Part shown: positions 54,526 to 63,616 of the stretch, piece after piece
Numbering within the stretch: position 1 is the first letter of the stretch
Layout: every line of letters begins with the position of its first letter
Assembly: GCF_001766835.1 (NCBI RefSeq)
Contig: NZ_LKEU01000039.1
Span: 1-64,000, forward strand
Direction: 5' to 3'
Source of the DNA: Acetobacterium wieringae
GTDB taxonomy: Bacteria; Bacillota; Clostridia; Eubacteriales; Eubacteriaceae
DNA: 64,000 nucleotides
Made by a program: the position numbers and the translations under genes
Notes under the pieces: generated by a model
Told to the model about the DNA's origin: nothing
The model's input: only the letters and a program-made list of their open reading frames with translations
Database searches by the model: none

Positions 54526-55764
54526 ATGAATCGACGAGTTGTTATAACAGGATGCGGTGCCGTTTCTCCAGTGGGTAGCACTGTAGAACGTTTTTGGGAA
54601 AACCTGACAAACGGAAAATGCGGCATCGACTTTATTAAAAAGTTTGATACCACCGACTTAAAAGTGAAAATTGCAGGTGAGGTTCATGATTTTGAACCCC
54701 TTGATTATATTAAAAAAAGTGAAATCCGCAAAACCGATCTATTTACCCAATACGGCATTGGTGCGGCTGTTCAGGCGATGGAAGACAGCGGTGTCCAGGC
54801 TCATGTCGATCCCAGCCGACTGGGTGTTTTTATCGGTTCCGGCATCGGTGGTATTCATACCTTTATTGATGAATGCCACAAAATGGATGAAAAAGGTCCC
54901 AGTCGGATTTCACCCTTCTTTATCCCGATGATGATTTCAAACATCGCTGCTGGCACCATTGCCATTCGCTATAATGCGCAGGGACCCTGCTTGCCAATTG
55001 TTACGGCCTGCGCCACTGGCACCCATTCAATCGGTGAAGCCTTTCGCAGTATCAAACACGGTTATGCTGATGCGATTATTGCTGGCGGTACCGAAGCCAG
55101 TATTTCGCCACTATCAGTGGCCGGTTTCACAAATTTAACGGCGTTAACAACCGTTAACGACCCGGCCCGGGCCTCGATTCCCTTTGATAAGAATCGCAGC
55201 GGTTTTGTCATGAGCGAAGGCGCTGGTGCCCTGGTGCTGGAAGAAAGGGAATCGGCCCTGAACCGGGGCGCTAAAATTTATGGCGAAATTGTCGGCTACG
55301 GCAATACCTGTGACGCCTACCATATTACAGCCCCCCACCCTGACGCCATCGGCGGAACCCGGGCCATCCATCTGGCGATGGACGAAGCAACCCGGAGCGG
55401 TGTCAGTTTCGAAGAAGTTCAGATCTATGTCAATGCCCACGGTACCAGTACCCCCCTTAACGATAAATCAGAAACCATTGCCATTAAAAATGCCCTGGGT
55501 GAGCATATCAGCCGCACCCTGGTCAGCTCGACCAAATCAATGACTGGACATATGTTAGGCGCTGCCGGTGCCATCGAAGCGATTGCCTCAGTGTTGGCTT
55601 TAAAAGACGGCATTATTCCCCCCACCATTGGCTATCAGGAAGCTGACCCGGACTGTGACCTGGATTATGTTCCCAATCAGAAACGGGCAGTAGAAAGTGA
55701 TATCGCCCTGTCGATTTCCCTTGGATTTGGTGGTCACAATGCGTGTCTGGCATTTGTTAAGTAG
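54526..55764 (+). CDS. fabF: 3-oxoacyl-ACP synthase II
   Basis: The elongating condensing enzyme. The 412-residue protein has the nucleophile in TACATGTHSIGEAF, the two catalytic histidines in NAHGTSTPLND and TKSMTGHMLGAAG, and the C-terminal SLGFGGHNACLAF. It lies 10 bases after fabG with an AGGAG site. The length is typical. Confidence 0.96.
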   Translation: MNRRVVITGCGAVSPVGSTVERFWENLTNGKCGIDFIKKFDTTDLKVKIAGEVHDFEPLDYIKKSEIRKTDLFTQYGIGAAVQAMEDSGVQAHVDPSRLGVFIGSGIGGIHTFIDECHKMDEKGPSRISPFFIPMMISNIAAGTIAIRYNAQGPCLPIVTACATGTHSIGEAFRSIKHGYADAIIAGGTEASISPLSVAGFTNLTALTTVNDPARASIPFDKNRSGFVMSEGAGALVLEERESALNRGAKIYGEIVGYGNTCDAYHITAPHPDAIGGTRAIHLAMDEATRSGVSFEEVQIYVNAHGTSTPLNDKSETIAIKNALGEHISRTLVSSTKSMTGHMLGAAGAIEAIASVLALKDGIIPPTIGYQEADPDCDLDYVPNQKRAVESDIALSISLGFGGHNACLAFVK

Positions 55765-55777
55765 AGGAGAATAAGTA

Positions 55778-56251
55778 ATGGAATTAACGACTGAAACCAT
55801 TCAAGCCCTGGCGAAAATCATGTCGGCCGAAAAACTGACCAGTCTGGCTCTTGATCAGGGCAACCTGAAAATCGAAATGAAACGGGAAAGCGGTTTGACT
55901 TTCACAGGAGAAGCAACTTCTTGTGAACCACAAATAACGATCACTGCGCCACAGCCCCCACAAGATCTGCCTGTGATAGCCGAAACTCCTGAAGTCTCTA
56001 ACAATGCCGAGTGGAAAGAAATTAAATCCCCGATGGTGGGTGTTTTTTACCAAAGCAGTCAACCCGGGAAGCCGCCCTATGTGACCAAGGGACAACACTT
56101 TGCCGATGGTGATACCCTATGTATCATTGAAGCGATGAAGCTGATGAACGAAATTACCGCCGAAACCGCCGGCACCATTATGGAAGTTTGCGTCAGCAAC
56201 GGCCAGGTCGTGGAATTCGGACAGGTACTCTATCGCATTGTAGAGGACTAA
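55778..56251 (+). CDS. accB: Biotin carboxyl carrier protein of acetyl-CoA carboxylase
   Basis: Carries the carboxybiotin between AccC and AccA/AccD. The 157-residue protein has an N-terminal helical part, a Pro/Thr/Glu-rich linker (about 55-75) and the biotinyl domain with the attachment lysine in IEAMKLMNEI and a C-terminal GQVVEFGQVLYRI. It lies 14 bases after fabF. Confidence 0.95.
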   Translation: MELTTETIQALAKIMSAEKLTSLALDQGNLKIEMKRESGLTFTGEATSCEPQITITAPQPPQDLPVIAETPEVSNNAEWKEIKSPMVGVFYQSSQPGKPPYVTKGQHFADGDTLCIIEAMKLMNEITAETAGTIMEVCVSNGQVVEFGQVLYRIVED

Positions 56252-56271
56252 TATTTTAACGTAAAATCGAT

Positions 56272-56297
56272 ACCGTACTGATCTCACTCGGTACGGT
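56272..56297 (+). other. Hairpin between accB and fabZ
   Basis: ACCGTAC and GTACGGT form a 7-bp perfect stem with a 12-base loop in the 112-base gap, the largest in the second half of the operon. There is no T run, so it is not a standard terminator; it may protect or process mRNA. Confidence 0.35.
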
Positions 56298-56363
56298 TAA
56301 ATCTTGTTGTGATCAAACAATTTATAAAAGCGAATTTTTGATAAAATTCAGAAGGAAATCAGA

Positions 56364-56780
56364 ATGAAACGTGATGAATTAAAGAAGATCCTGCCTCACC
56401 GTGAGCCGATGCTGCTGATTGACGAGGCTAAAAAAATAGATGACACCACCGCCACCGGTCGCTACACGGTTACCGGCGATGAGTTTTTTTTACAGGGCCA
56501 TTTTCCCGGTAACCCGGTCGTACCAGGGGTCATCCTCTGCGAAATTATGGCTCAGACCAGCTGTGTCTTATTGGCTGAGTTAGAAGGTGCCAACAAAACC
56601 CCCTACTTTACTGGTCTGAATAAAGTAAAATTCAAAGAAAAAGTTCGCGTTGGCGATACCATTGAAATTACCTGCAGTTTGACAAAATCCAAACCGCCGT
56701 TTTATTTTGCCAGCGGTTCGGGATCAGTAAACGGCAAGGTGGCGGTAGTCGGAGAATTTTCGTTTGCCCTGATTGAGTAA
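56364..56780 (+). CDS. fabZ: 3-hydroxyacyl-ACP dehydratase FabZ
   Basis: Removes water from 3-hydroxyacyl-ACP in each elongation cycle. The 138-residue hotdog-fold protein has the catalytic His in LQGHFPGNPVVPGV and the Glu in the following ILCEIMAQ. It begins with LKKILPHREPMLLID, typical of the family. GAAGGAA precedes the ATG. Confidence 0.95.
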   Translation: MKRDELKKILPHREPMLLIDEAKKIDDTTATGRYTVTGDEFFLQGHFPGNPVVPGVILCEIMAQTSCVLLAELEGANKTPYFTGLNKVKFKEKVRVGDTIEITCSLTKSKPPFYFASGSGSVNGKVAVVGEFSFALIE

Positions 56781-56791
56781 GGAGGCTTCCG

Positions 56792-58144
56792 ATGTTTTCA
56801 AAGATACTGATTGCCAATCGGGGCGAAATTGCGTTGCGGATTATCCGTGCCTGTAAGGAAATGGGCGTTGCCACTGTGGCCGTCTTTTCCACTGCAGATG
56901 AAAACAGCCTTCACGTCAGCCTAGCCGATGAAAGTATTTGTATTGGCCCGGCAGCTGTGACAGACTCCTATCTGAATATTTCGGCAATTTTATCGGCGGC
57001 CGTATTAACCGGGGCGGAAGCCATCCACCCCGGTTACGGACTGTTATCGGAAAATCCCAAGTTCGCCCGGCTCTGCGCCCAATGCGGGATTGCCTTTATC
57101 GGACCGAGCTGGGAAATCATTTCAAAAATGGGCGATAAGGATCAGGCCCGGGCCACCATGGCGGCCGCTGGCGTTCCCATTGTCCCTGGTACCGATATTA
57201 TAAGTGATCCCGATGAAGCCCATCGCAAAGCCGATGAAATTGGCTATCCATTATTAGTCAAGGCCCGGTCTGGCGGTGGTGGTAAAGGCATCCGACTGGT
57301 GGAACGATCCGAGGATTTCTTAAACGAATATTCGCTGGCCCGGCAGGAAGCCCAAAATGCTTTTAATGACGATGGGGTTTATCTGGAAAAGTTTTTAACC
57401 CGAGTCAAGCACATCGAAATTCAATTACTTTGCGATCAGCATCAGCATGTGGTGGCACTGGGTGAACGGGAGTGCTCGGTGCAACGCAAGAATCAGAAGT
57501 TGCTGGAAGAAAGCCCTTCCCCTTCCCTGACCCCAGAAATCCGCATGGCAATGATGGAAGTTTCCCGCCAGGCGGCGCTGGCCATTGGCTATGAAAATGC
57601 CGGTACCATCGAATTTTTAATGGATGCGCAGGGTCATTTTTACTTTATGGAAATGAACACCCGGTTGCAGGTCGAACATCCAATTACCGAAATGGTGACC
57701 GGGGTGGATATTGTCAAATGGCAGATCCGGATTGCGGCTGGATTACCTCTGACCTTTGGTCAGGAGGATGTCCATATTCAGGGCCACGCCATCGAATGCC
57801 GAATCAATGCCGAAAATCCCCTGCTCGATTTCAGGCCCAACTGCGGCACCATCAACTTTCTTCATGTACCCGGTGGCCCCTGGGTGCGTTTCGACACCCT
57901 GCTCTATCAGGGCTATGCGATTCCGCCCTATTATGATTCGATGGTTGGTAAACTGATTGTCCACTCTAAAACCAGGGAGCTGACGATCCGCAAAATGAAA
58001 GCCGCCCTGTGTGAGCTGGTGATTGAAGGAATTGACCACACCAGCCAGGTGCAGTTGGATATTCTTAGTCACCCCTTATTTATTGCGGGCGATTACTTTA
58101 CTGATTTTATGGAAAATGAATTTGGCAAGACTTTGCCGGAATAA
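56792..58144 (+). CDS. accC: Biotin carboxylase of acetyl-CoA carboxylase
   Basis: ATP-dependent carboxylation of biotin on AccB. The 450-residue protein has the N-terminal ILIANRGEIALRIIRACKEM, the ATP-grasp glycine loop ARSGGGGKGIRLV, the EMNTRLQVEHPITEMVTG active-site segment and a complete C-terminal domain. It lies 11 bases after fabZ with an AAGGAGG site. Confidence 0.97.
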   Translation: MFSKILIANRGEIALRIIRACKEMGVATVAVFSTADENSLHVSLADESICIGPAAVTDSYLNISAILSAAVLTGAEAIHPGYGLLSENPKFARLCAQCGIAFIGPSWEIISKMGDKDQARATMAAAGVPIVPGTDIISDPDEAHRKADEIGYPLLVKARSGGGGKGIRLVERSEDFLNEYSLARQEAQNAFNDDGVYLEKFLTRVKHIEIQLLCDQHQHVVALGERECSVQRKNQKLLEESPSPSLTPEIRMAMMEVSRQAALAIGYENAGTIEFLMDAQGHFYFMEMNTRLQVEHPITEMVTGVDIVKWQIRIAAGLPLTFGQEDVHIQGHAIECRINAENPLLDFRPNCGTINFLHVPGGPWVRFDTLLYQGYAIPPYYDSMVGKLIVHSKTRELTIRKMKAALCELVIEGIDHTSQVQLDILSHPLFIAGDYFTDFMENEFGKTLPE

Positions 58145-58159
58145 AAATGGAGGGTTTAA

Positions 58160-59047
58160 ATGCTTAGTAAAGGTCTATTTAAAAAACCGAAAAATGAACT
58201 GGAAGCCCAGCACCGAATCAAGCGTAAAACCGATCCGGCGATTCCCTCGGAATTATGCCGAAGCTGTCCATCCTGCAAGCAGTTGAGCTTCACCTCCGAT
58301 TTAGAAAGCAACTTCCACGTCTGCCCCAAGTGCGGACATCATTTTCGGATCAATGCCCGCCAACGCCTGAATATGATTATTGATCAGGATACCTTTGTGG
58401 AGCAGTATCATGAGCTGTCCTCAACCAATCGTCTGGGTTTTCCCGGATACGATGAAAAACTGGAGCAGGCCGCCCTTTTCAGCCACGAAAACGAAGGAGT
58501 CATTATTGGCACCGGAAAAATTGACAATCGGAAGGTAGCTCTATTCGTTATGGAAGCCACCTTTATGATGGGCAGTATGGGACAGGTTGTCGGAGAGAAG
58601 ATCACGTTAATCTTTGAATACGCCCTAAAACACCAGCTCCCGGTGATTGGCTACACCGTTTCCGGTGGCGCCCGGATGCAGGAAGGGATGCTGGCACTGA
58701 TGCAAATGGCTAAAACCAGCGGTGCCGTCAAACGACACAGTGATGCCGGTCTGCTTTACCTGACCATCCTCACCGACCCAACCACTGGCGGTGTCACTGC
58801 CAGCTTCGCCATGGAAGGCGATATTATTCTGGCTGAACCAGAAGCCTTAATTGCCTTTGCTGGCCCCCGGGTGATTGAGCAGACCATTCGTCAGCGTTTA
58901 CCCAAAGGTTTTCAACGGGCCGAGTTTTTACTGGAAAAAGGCTTTGTCGATGCGATTGTTCCCCGCAGCACCCAAAAAGAAACCCTGACACAATTATTAA
59001 CCCTTCACGGGATTCCCAAAGGTGGTGATCAAAATGGAAGCATATAA
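58160..59047 (+). CDS. accD: Acetyl-CoA carboxylase carboxyltransferase beta subunit
   Basis: Half of the carboxyltransferase that makes malonyl-CoA. The 295-residue protein has the N-terminal zinc ribbon (CRSCPSC and CPKCGHH, residues about 34-60) and a crotonase-fold domain with VSGGARMQEGMLALMQMAKT and the DPTTGGVTASFAMEGDI oxyanion segment. GGAGG precedes the ATG. It overlaps the start of accA, so the subunits are produced together. Confidence 0.96.
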   Translation: MLSKGLFKKPKNELEAQHRIKRKTDPAIPSELCRSCPSCKQLSFTSDLESNFHVCPKCGHHFRINARQRLNMIIDQDTFVEQYHELSSTNRLGFPGYDEKLEQAALFSHENEGVIIGTGKIDNRKVALFVMEATFMMGSMGQVVGEKITLIFEYALKHQLPVIGYTVSGGARMQEGMLALMQMAKTSGAVKRHSDAGLLYLTILTDPTTGGVTASFAMEGDIILAEPEALIAFAGPRVIEQTIRQRLPKGFQRAEFLLEKGFVDAIVPRSTQKETLTQLLTLHGIPKGGDQNGSI

Positions 59048-59825
59048 ACGGGTTGCCCTGGCCCGGAAAAAGACCCGTCCGACTGGACAGGATTTTATTG
59101 ACAATCTCTTTACCGATTTTATTGAACTGCATGGCGACCGCTGTTTTGGTGACGACCCGGCAGTAATTTGCGGTCTGGGTCACCTGATGGACATGCCCGT
59201 AACCGTCATTGCCCAGGAACGGGGTCAGAACACCAAATCCCGGGTCAAGCGTAACTTTGGCTCCGCTCATCCGGAAGGTTACCGCAAGGCCCTACGGCAG
59301 ATGAAACTGGCCGAAAAATTCAATCGCCCGATTGTTTGTCTGATTGACACCTCCGGTGCCTTTTGTGGAATCGGCGCCGAAGAACGGGGCCAGGGACTAG
59401 CCATTGCCAATAATCTGATGGAGATGATGAGCCTAAAGGTTCCGATTCTGTCGGTTGTGATTGGCGAAGGTGGTAGTGGTGGCGCTTTGGCCCTGGGAGT
59501 GGCCGACGAGGTCTGGATGCTGGAAAATGCCATCTATTCGGTGATCTCACCGGAAGGCTGTGCCAGTATTCTCTGGAAAGACGCTTCCAAAACCAAAGAT
59601 GCGGCTAATTGCCTAAAGTTGACTGCTCATGATTTACTGGAGCTCCAGGTTATCGATAAGATTATCTCGGAGAACCATCGTGATTTCAAAAACGTCTATC
59701 GGGAATTAAAAATCGGATTATATAAATGTTTTCAAAAAAACCAGGCTCTCGATCGCGATCAATTGATCAACAACCGCTATCAAAGGTTCCGCAAATACGG
59801 CGCCATTGAAAGTATGACCAAATGA
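59034..59825 (+). CDS. accA: Acetyl-CoA carboxylase carboxyltransferase alpha subunit
   Basis: The partner of AccD. The 263-residue protein has LHGDRCFGDDPAVICGLG, IDTSGAFCGIGAEERGQG, VIGEGGSGGALALGVADEV and SPEGCASILWKDASK. It lacks the roughly 50-residue N-terminal helical region of the 319-residue E. coli protein, a short form seen in Clostridia. I use the ATG at 59034, which has a GGTGGTG ribosome site, over a GTG four codons earlier. It is the last gene of the operon. Confidence 0.95.
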   Translation: MEAYKRVALARKKTRPTGQDFIDNLFTDFIELHGDRCFGDDPAVICGLGHLMDMPVTVIAQERGQNTKSRVKRNFGSAHPEGYRKALRQMKLAEKFNRPIVCLIDTSGAFCGIGAEERGQGLAIANNLMEMMSLKVPILSVVIGEGGSGGALALGVADEVWMLENAIYSVISPEGCASILWKDASKTKDAANCLKLTAHDLLELQVIDKIISENHRDFKNVYRELKIGLYKCFQKNQALDRDQLINNRYQRFRKYGAIESMTK

Positions 59826-59852
59826 TCAATGCCTGATCATCCAAGCAGCCTC

Positions 59853-59890
59853 AAAAAGCAGATAACTACCCGTAGTTCTGCTTTTTTTTT
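59853..59890 (+). terminator. Terminator of the fab-acc operon
   Basis: A hairpin (AGCAG...CTGCT outer and ACTAC...GTAGT inner stems) is followed by nine T. A second small palindrome, ATGATCA with TGATCAT, overlaps the accA stop codon just upstream. Confidence 0.85.
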
Positions 59891-59891
59891 A

Positions 59892-59920
59892 TTGTTCCAG
59901 AACAAAATAAATGCTATTAT
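59892..59920 (+). promoter_or_regulatory. Promoter of the orphan shell-protein gene
   Basis: The plus strand has TTGTTC, 17 bases and TATTAT, starting right after the T run of the fab terminator and about 46 bases before the next ATG. Confidence 0.65.
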
Positions 59921-59966
59921 AGTTAATAAGTAAATTTTCACAGAATTCACAAAAGGAGATGATGCC

Positions 59967-60611
59967 ATGACTGGAGATCGAATTAAATGCGAACTTGTTT
60001 ATAGTAAATTGCTTACCGCTGTTGAAGACATCATGTTGGAGGAATTTGAATTGCCGGAGGGTTGTATTGACATCGGGATTTTTACCACCCAATATGATGG
60101 TGTTGGCTACTGCGCAGCTGACGAAGCCACTAAAAACTCCAATGTTGAGGTTGCCTACGTAAAAACCCTTTACGGAGCTGGCGCCGGTCTCAATGACGGT
60201 CAGGTATTTGGCGTCATTACTGGCCCGACCATCTCTGACGTTGAAAATGGACTGCGCTATATTCGTGACTACGCCGAGAATAAAGCCAGTGTTTACAGCG
60301 TTAATGAAGATGACAGTAACCTGATTTATGCCCAGTTGGTTCCCAAGATCGGTAAGTATTTTTCGAAAACCTACGGTTTGCCGATGGGCTCTTCGATTGC
60401 TTTTCTGTTTGCTCCGGCCCTGGAAGGGGTTGTTGGTATCGATGAAGCCTTGACCGTTGCCGATGTGGAAGTGGTAAAATTTTTCGGACCACCGACCAAT
60501 TCAAACCTCAGTGGCGCCATCCTGACGGGTACCCAGGCTAATTGCCGGACTGCCTGTGAAGCCTTTAAAAACGCCATTATCAGTTGTGTCGAAGACCCGG
60601 TTGATTATTAA
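59967..60611 (+). CDS. eutL: EutL-type bacterial microcompartment shell protein (orphan)
   Basis: A 214-residue protein resembling EutL, the trimeric tandem-domain (BMC-T) shell protein of ethanolamine-utilising microcompartments, about 219 residues in enterics. Shared features recalled from the family are the first-domain AADEATKNSNVEVAYVKTLY, the GLRYIRDYAENKA helix, the second-domain MGSSIAFLFAPALEGVVGID, and the C-terminal GAILTGTQANCRTACEAF. Such trimers form gated pores in the shell. No other microcompartment or ethanolamine gene is nearby, and it has its own promoter and terminator. AAAGGAG precedes the ATG. Its role outside a cluster is unknown. Confidence 0.85.
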   Translation: MTGDRIKCELVYSKLLTAVEDIMLEEFELPEGCIDIGIFTTQYDGVGYCAADEATKNSNVEVAYVKTLYGAGAGLNDGQVFGVITGPTISDVENGLRYIRDYAENKASVYSVNEDDSNLIYAQLVPKIGKYFSKTYGLPMGSSIAFLFAPALEGVVGIDEALTVADVEVVKFFGPPTNSNLSGAILTGTQANCRTACEAFKNAIISCVEDPVDY

Positions 60612-60627
60612 AAGTATCATGAACGTA

Positions 60628-60655
60628 AAAAGAACCGTCAGCTGACGGTTCTTTT
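60628..60655. terminator. Convergent terminator between the eutL-like and zinc-ribbon genes
   Basis: A perfect 28-base palindrome (AAAAGAACCGTCAG with CTGACGGTTCTTTT) lies between convergent genes, with T-rich flanks on the plus strand. It can act in both directions. Confidence 0.8.
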
Positions 60656-60672
60656 CTTTTTCGGTGTGAATT

Positions 60673-61260
60673 TTAGTAATAATACATCGACTGCATCATC
60701 GATGCGACAATGGCCATTACGATGCTGGAGAAGATAATCGAGAGGACAATCCCGATGCCCATAAAGATCAAGGTTGCCCAGGCAAAGTGTTTTTTCGTGG
60801 CTGCAGTTTTTGAATCAACGCTCCAGATAATCAGCATCACGATATTGACAATCGGAATATACAAGAGCAGCAGGGTCAGCATCCAGTCACCAAGTGTCAT
60901 CGGGGCTTCGGCATTATCCGGAACTGCCTGAGATCTTGGTGGAGCCTGATAGGATGATCCACTTTGCGTCGATTCTGGGGGTGTCGTTGTGATGGTTTCT
61001 GAGATAATAACCGTTTCCTCGACAATACCATCAGCAATGATTTCATCGGCAACAATTTCTTGCGATAAGCTCTCTTCATCCGGGGTATCCCCAGGAATCT
61101 CTTTTCCGGAAACATCATGAGAAAGATTTTCATTGTCGAAAACGCCTGCCGTGAAATCTTCAACTTCACCAGGATTTTCCTTCAAAACATTACCACAGTT
61201 ACCACAAACTACATCTTCGGAACTGATCCCGGCGTAACATTTGGGACAATACTTTGCCAT
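60673..61260 (-). CDS. Zinc-ribbon membrane protein
   Basis: A 195-residue protein that I do not recognise beyond its domains. It has an N-terminal zinc ribbon (CPKCYAG...CGNCGN, residues 5-25), a long acidic, Thr/Ser-rich linker (about 30-105), and two hydrophobic segments (about 115-140 and 160-190) with LLLLYIPIVNIVMLIIW, typical of small zinc-ribbon membrane proteins in Firmicutes. I start it at the ATG at 61260 because AAGGA lies 10 bases upstream; a GTG three codons earlier is too close. The function is unknown. Confidence 0.75.
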   Translation of the reverse strand: MAKYCPKCYAGISSEDVVCGNCGNVLKENPGEVEDFTAGVFDNENLSHDVSGKEIPGDTPDEESLSQEIVADEIIADGIVEETVIISETITTTPPESTQSGSSYQAPPRSQAVPDNAEAPMTLGDWMLTLLLLYIPIVNIVMLIIWSVDSKTAATKKHFAWATLIFMGIGIVLSIIFSSIVMAIVASMMQSMYYY

Positions 61261-61320
61261 TGCGCTCACATCCTTTTTATTTTATTTTATCATAAAAGCA
61301 GGATGATTTCAAAATATAAT

Positions 61321-61815
61321 TCAGGACACAACTTCAATTTTTTTGATGACCTGATCGTTATAGGGTTTATCGGATCGATCACGGTCCACCGCCACAATGG
61401 CATCCGCTGTTTCAATGCCGGAAATCACCTTGCCAAAAGCGGCATACTGACCATCTAAGAATGGTGCATCATCAACCATGATAAAAAATTGTGAACCGGC
61501 CGAATTTGGCATCCCGGAACGGGCCATCGAGATGACACCCTTAACGTGTTTTAAGTCATTGACGACGCCATTGCCGGAAAACTCACCTAAAATAGTGTGT
61601 CCGGGACCGCCCATGCCGGTACCCTGGGGGCATCCGCCCTGAATCATAAAACCGGGAATGACCCGATGAAAAATTAAGCCATTATAGAACCCATCATTGA
61701 CCAGGGTTAAAAAGTTTTCAACGGTGATCGGGGCAACTTCGGGATACAGTTCCACTTCCATGGTCTGGCCATTTTCCATTTCAATTTTAACAATTGGATT
61801 TACTGTTTCTGACAT
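61321..61815 (-). CDS. Peptidyl-prolyl cis-trans isomerase, cyclophilin type
   Basis: A 164-residue cyclophilin that speeds proline isomerisation in protein folding. Core motifs are FHRVIPGFMIQGGCPQGTG, SMARSGMPNSAGSQFFIM and the C-terminal AFGKVISGIETAD. There is no signal peptide, so it is cytosolic. I use the ATG at 61815, which has GGAGG 5 bases upstream; the TTG start four codons earlier overlaps this site. Confidence 0.93.
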   Translation of the reverse strand: MSETVNPIVKIEMENGQTMEVELYPEVAPITVENFLTLVNDGFYNGLIFHRVIPGFMIQGGCPQGTGMGGPGHTILGEFSGNGVVNDLKHVKGVISMARSGMPNSAGSQFFIMVDDAPFLDGQYAAFGKVISGIETADAIVAVDRDRSDKPYNDQVIKKIEVVS

Positions 61816-61925
61816 TATTTCCTCCAAATATTTCTGATAATTTTCATTTCAATGTAGTATACACCAAATGAAATAAAATGAAAAGAGGCGATCTGCGGTC
61901 TTAAGTATTTTGCTTGCGATGCTTT

Positions 61926-63158
61926 TTAGACCGCATATTTGTATTCACCGGTTTGTTGATCGAGATCGTAAAAATCAGCGAAGCTTAAACCAAAGACATC
62001 TTTGTTTTTGTCGGAAACATCAATTTTATTTTTGATCAGATATTGCCAGAAACCCGTTCCACCAATATCGCCCTGCATGATTACGCCCTGGACGATGCCA
62101 TTTTTTAGCACCACTTTCTGATAATTGTGGCGGTCTTCCCGGATGAAGATCTCACAGTTTTCTTCCGGTTCCGGATTAATGTTCCCCAACGATAAGGTTG
62201 TCAGCCCATAGAAATTAACGGTGTTTTTAAGGGCGTAGCGGTCTTCGTATAAGAGTTTTTCACCCAGCATGTTGATTGCAGCGATGCGTCCCTGTTTCAT
62301 GGCATTTGGCCAGATCCCGGCAATCCCGGTAACATCTCCAGCGGCATAAATATCGTCGATATTAGTCTTAAGATCATCGCCGACCAGAATCGCCTGGTTG
62401 GTTTTTATCCCGGATCCCTGCGTAAAATTAAAGGCAGGGCGCACTCCAGCTGCAATCACAATGACATCGGCAGGAACCGCTTTGCCACTGGCCAAATGGA
62501 TTGTTGTGCCACGACCGACATCATTGACATCCACCGAAACAACCTTGTCTTCCAAGATAAACTCGGCGCCAGCTTCTTTAAACAGCTTCTGATAGGCCGC
62601 AGCAGCCTGATGATCAAGCTGTAAACTCATTACGTCCTTAGTCATTTCAATGACGGTGACATTTAATCCCCGTTCCAATAAAGCCACAGCAGCGTCCATC
62701 CCCACCAGACCGGCACCGATAACCACCGCATTTTTAGCTGTTTGACATTCCCGGTCTAAAAGTTTTGCATCGATTAAGTCCCGGAAGCCATAGACATTTT
62801 TTGATTCCCGCAGTCCCGGGATCGGCGGAATAAAGTAGCCCGCTCCGGTGGCAATCAGTAATTTGTCATAACTGATTGTCTGATTGTCATGGGTTGTTAC
62901 GGTTTTTTTGTCAGGATCCAGGCTGATCACCGTGGTGTTATTAAGCCATGTTATTCCTGCTGTCTCAAAGAAATCATCGGCAATAAAGCTGATTCCTTTG
63001 GCATCCCGTTGATGTCCCAGAAATTTATGCAGCATACAACGGGAATGAACACTATCTTCCCTGGAAATAATGACGACTTCTGTTTCCGGCTCTGAGACAT
63101 TAATGGTTTTGGCTGCACTGATGCCAGCTGCACTGGCTCCGATGATTACAATTTTCAT
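61926..63158 (-). CDS. FAD/NAD(P)-dependent oxidoreductase of the CO dehydrogenase cluster
   Basis: A 410-residue pyridine nucleotide-disulfide-type flavoprotein related to NADH oxidases and CoA-disulfide reductases. It has an FAD-binding GASAAGISAAKTI at the N-terminus, Cys41 in HSRCMLHKF at the redox-cysteine position of that family, an NAD-binding VVIGAGLVGMDAAVALLERG, and IYAAGDVTG. In cooS-cooF-oxidoreductase clusters this enzyme is thought to take electrons from CooF and reduce NAD(P). The ATG at 63158 overlaps the cooF stop (ATGA). The frame is open 17 codons upstream but within cooF. Confidence 0.88.
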   Translation of the reverse strand: MKIVIIGASAAGISAAKTINVSEPETEVVIISREDSVHSRCMLHKFLGHQRDAKGISFIADDFFETAGITWLNNTTVISLDPDKKTVTTHDNQTISYDKLLIATGAGYFIPPIPGLRESKNVYGFRDLIDAKLLDRECQTAKNAVVIGAGLVGMDAAVALLERGLNVTVIEMTKDVMSLQLDHQAAAAYQKLFKEAGAEFILEDKVVSVDVNDVGRGTTIHLASGKAVPADVIVIAAGVRPAFNFTQGSGIKTNQAILVGDDLKTNIDDIYAAGDVTGIAGIWPNAMKQGRIAAINMLGEKLLYEDRYALKNTVNFYGLTTLSLGNINPEPEENCEIFIREDRHNYQKVVLKNGIVQGVIMQGDIGGTGFWQYLIKNKIDVSDKNKDVFGLSFADFYDLDQQTGEYKYAV

Positions 63159-63604
63159 AGGTTTACCTCTTTCACAACGATGGCTTGTTTGGGACAGGCT
63201 TTGACACAACTGGGTCCATCCGGCTTATCATCGCAGAAATCACATTTTATGACCTTGGTCCGGGTTTTTTTATCTGGCTTTAACACCCCAAAAGGGCAGT
63301 TCATCACACACATATAACAGGCAGCACATTTGTTTTCATCATACTGCACATGGCCGCTAACCGGATCCTTTTCCAGCGCTCCACTCATACAGGAGAGCAC
63401 ACATTCCGGCTCGTCACAGTGACGACAGAAAATTGGCAGATAACCCTTCCCGGCATCGAACTTGATAAAATTCCGGGTTTCGGCATCAGGACTTTGCAGG
63501 TTGACGGTGTAAAAATTACTGCCTTCTTCATGGGCGCTGATACAGGCAATATTGCAGTTCAGGCAGCCATCGCATTTTTCACGATCAATGATGATTCGTT
63601 TCAT
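63155..63604 (-). CDS. cooF: CooF-type four-cluster ferredoxin
   Basis: A 149-residue electron-transfer protein with sixteen cysteines arranged for four [4Fe-4S] clusters: CDGCLNCNIAC, CRHCDEPECVLSC, CAACYMCVMNCPFG, and CDFCDDKPDGPSCVKACP. This is the HycB/CooF family. It is cytosolic, lies 12 bases after cooS with a GGAGG site, and overlaps the flavoprotein gene. It should carry electrons from CO dehydrogenase to the flavoprotein. Confidence 0.9.
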   Translation of the reverse strand: MKRIIIDREKCDGCLNCNIACISAHEEGSNFYTVNLQSPDAETRNFIKFDAGKGYLPIFCRHCDEPECVLSCMSGALEKDPVSGHVQYDENKCAACYMCVMNCPFGVLKPDKKTRTKVIKCDFCDDKPDGPSCVKACPKQAIVVKEVNL

Positions 63605-63616
63605 GATTACACCTCC

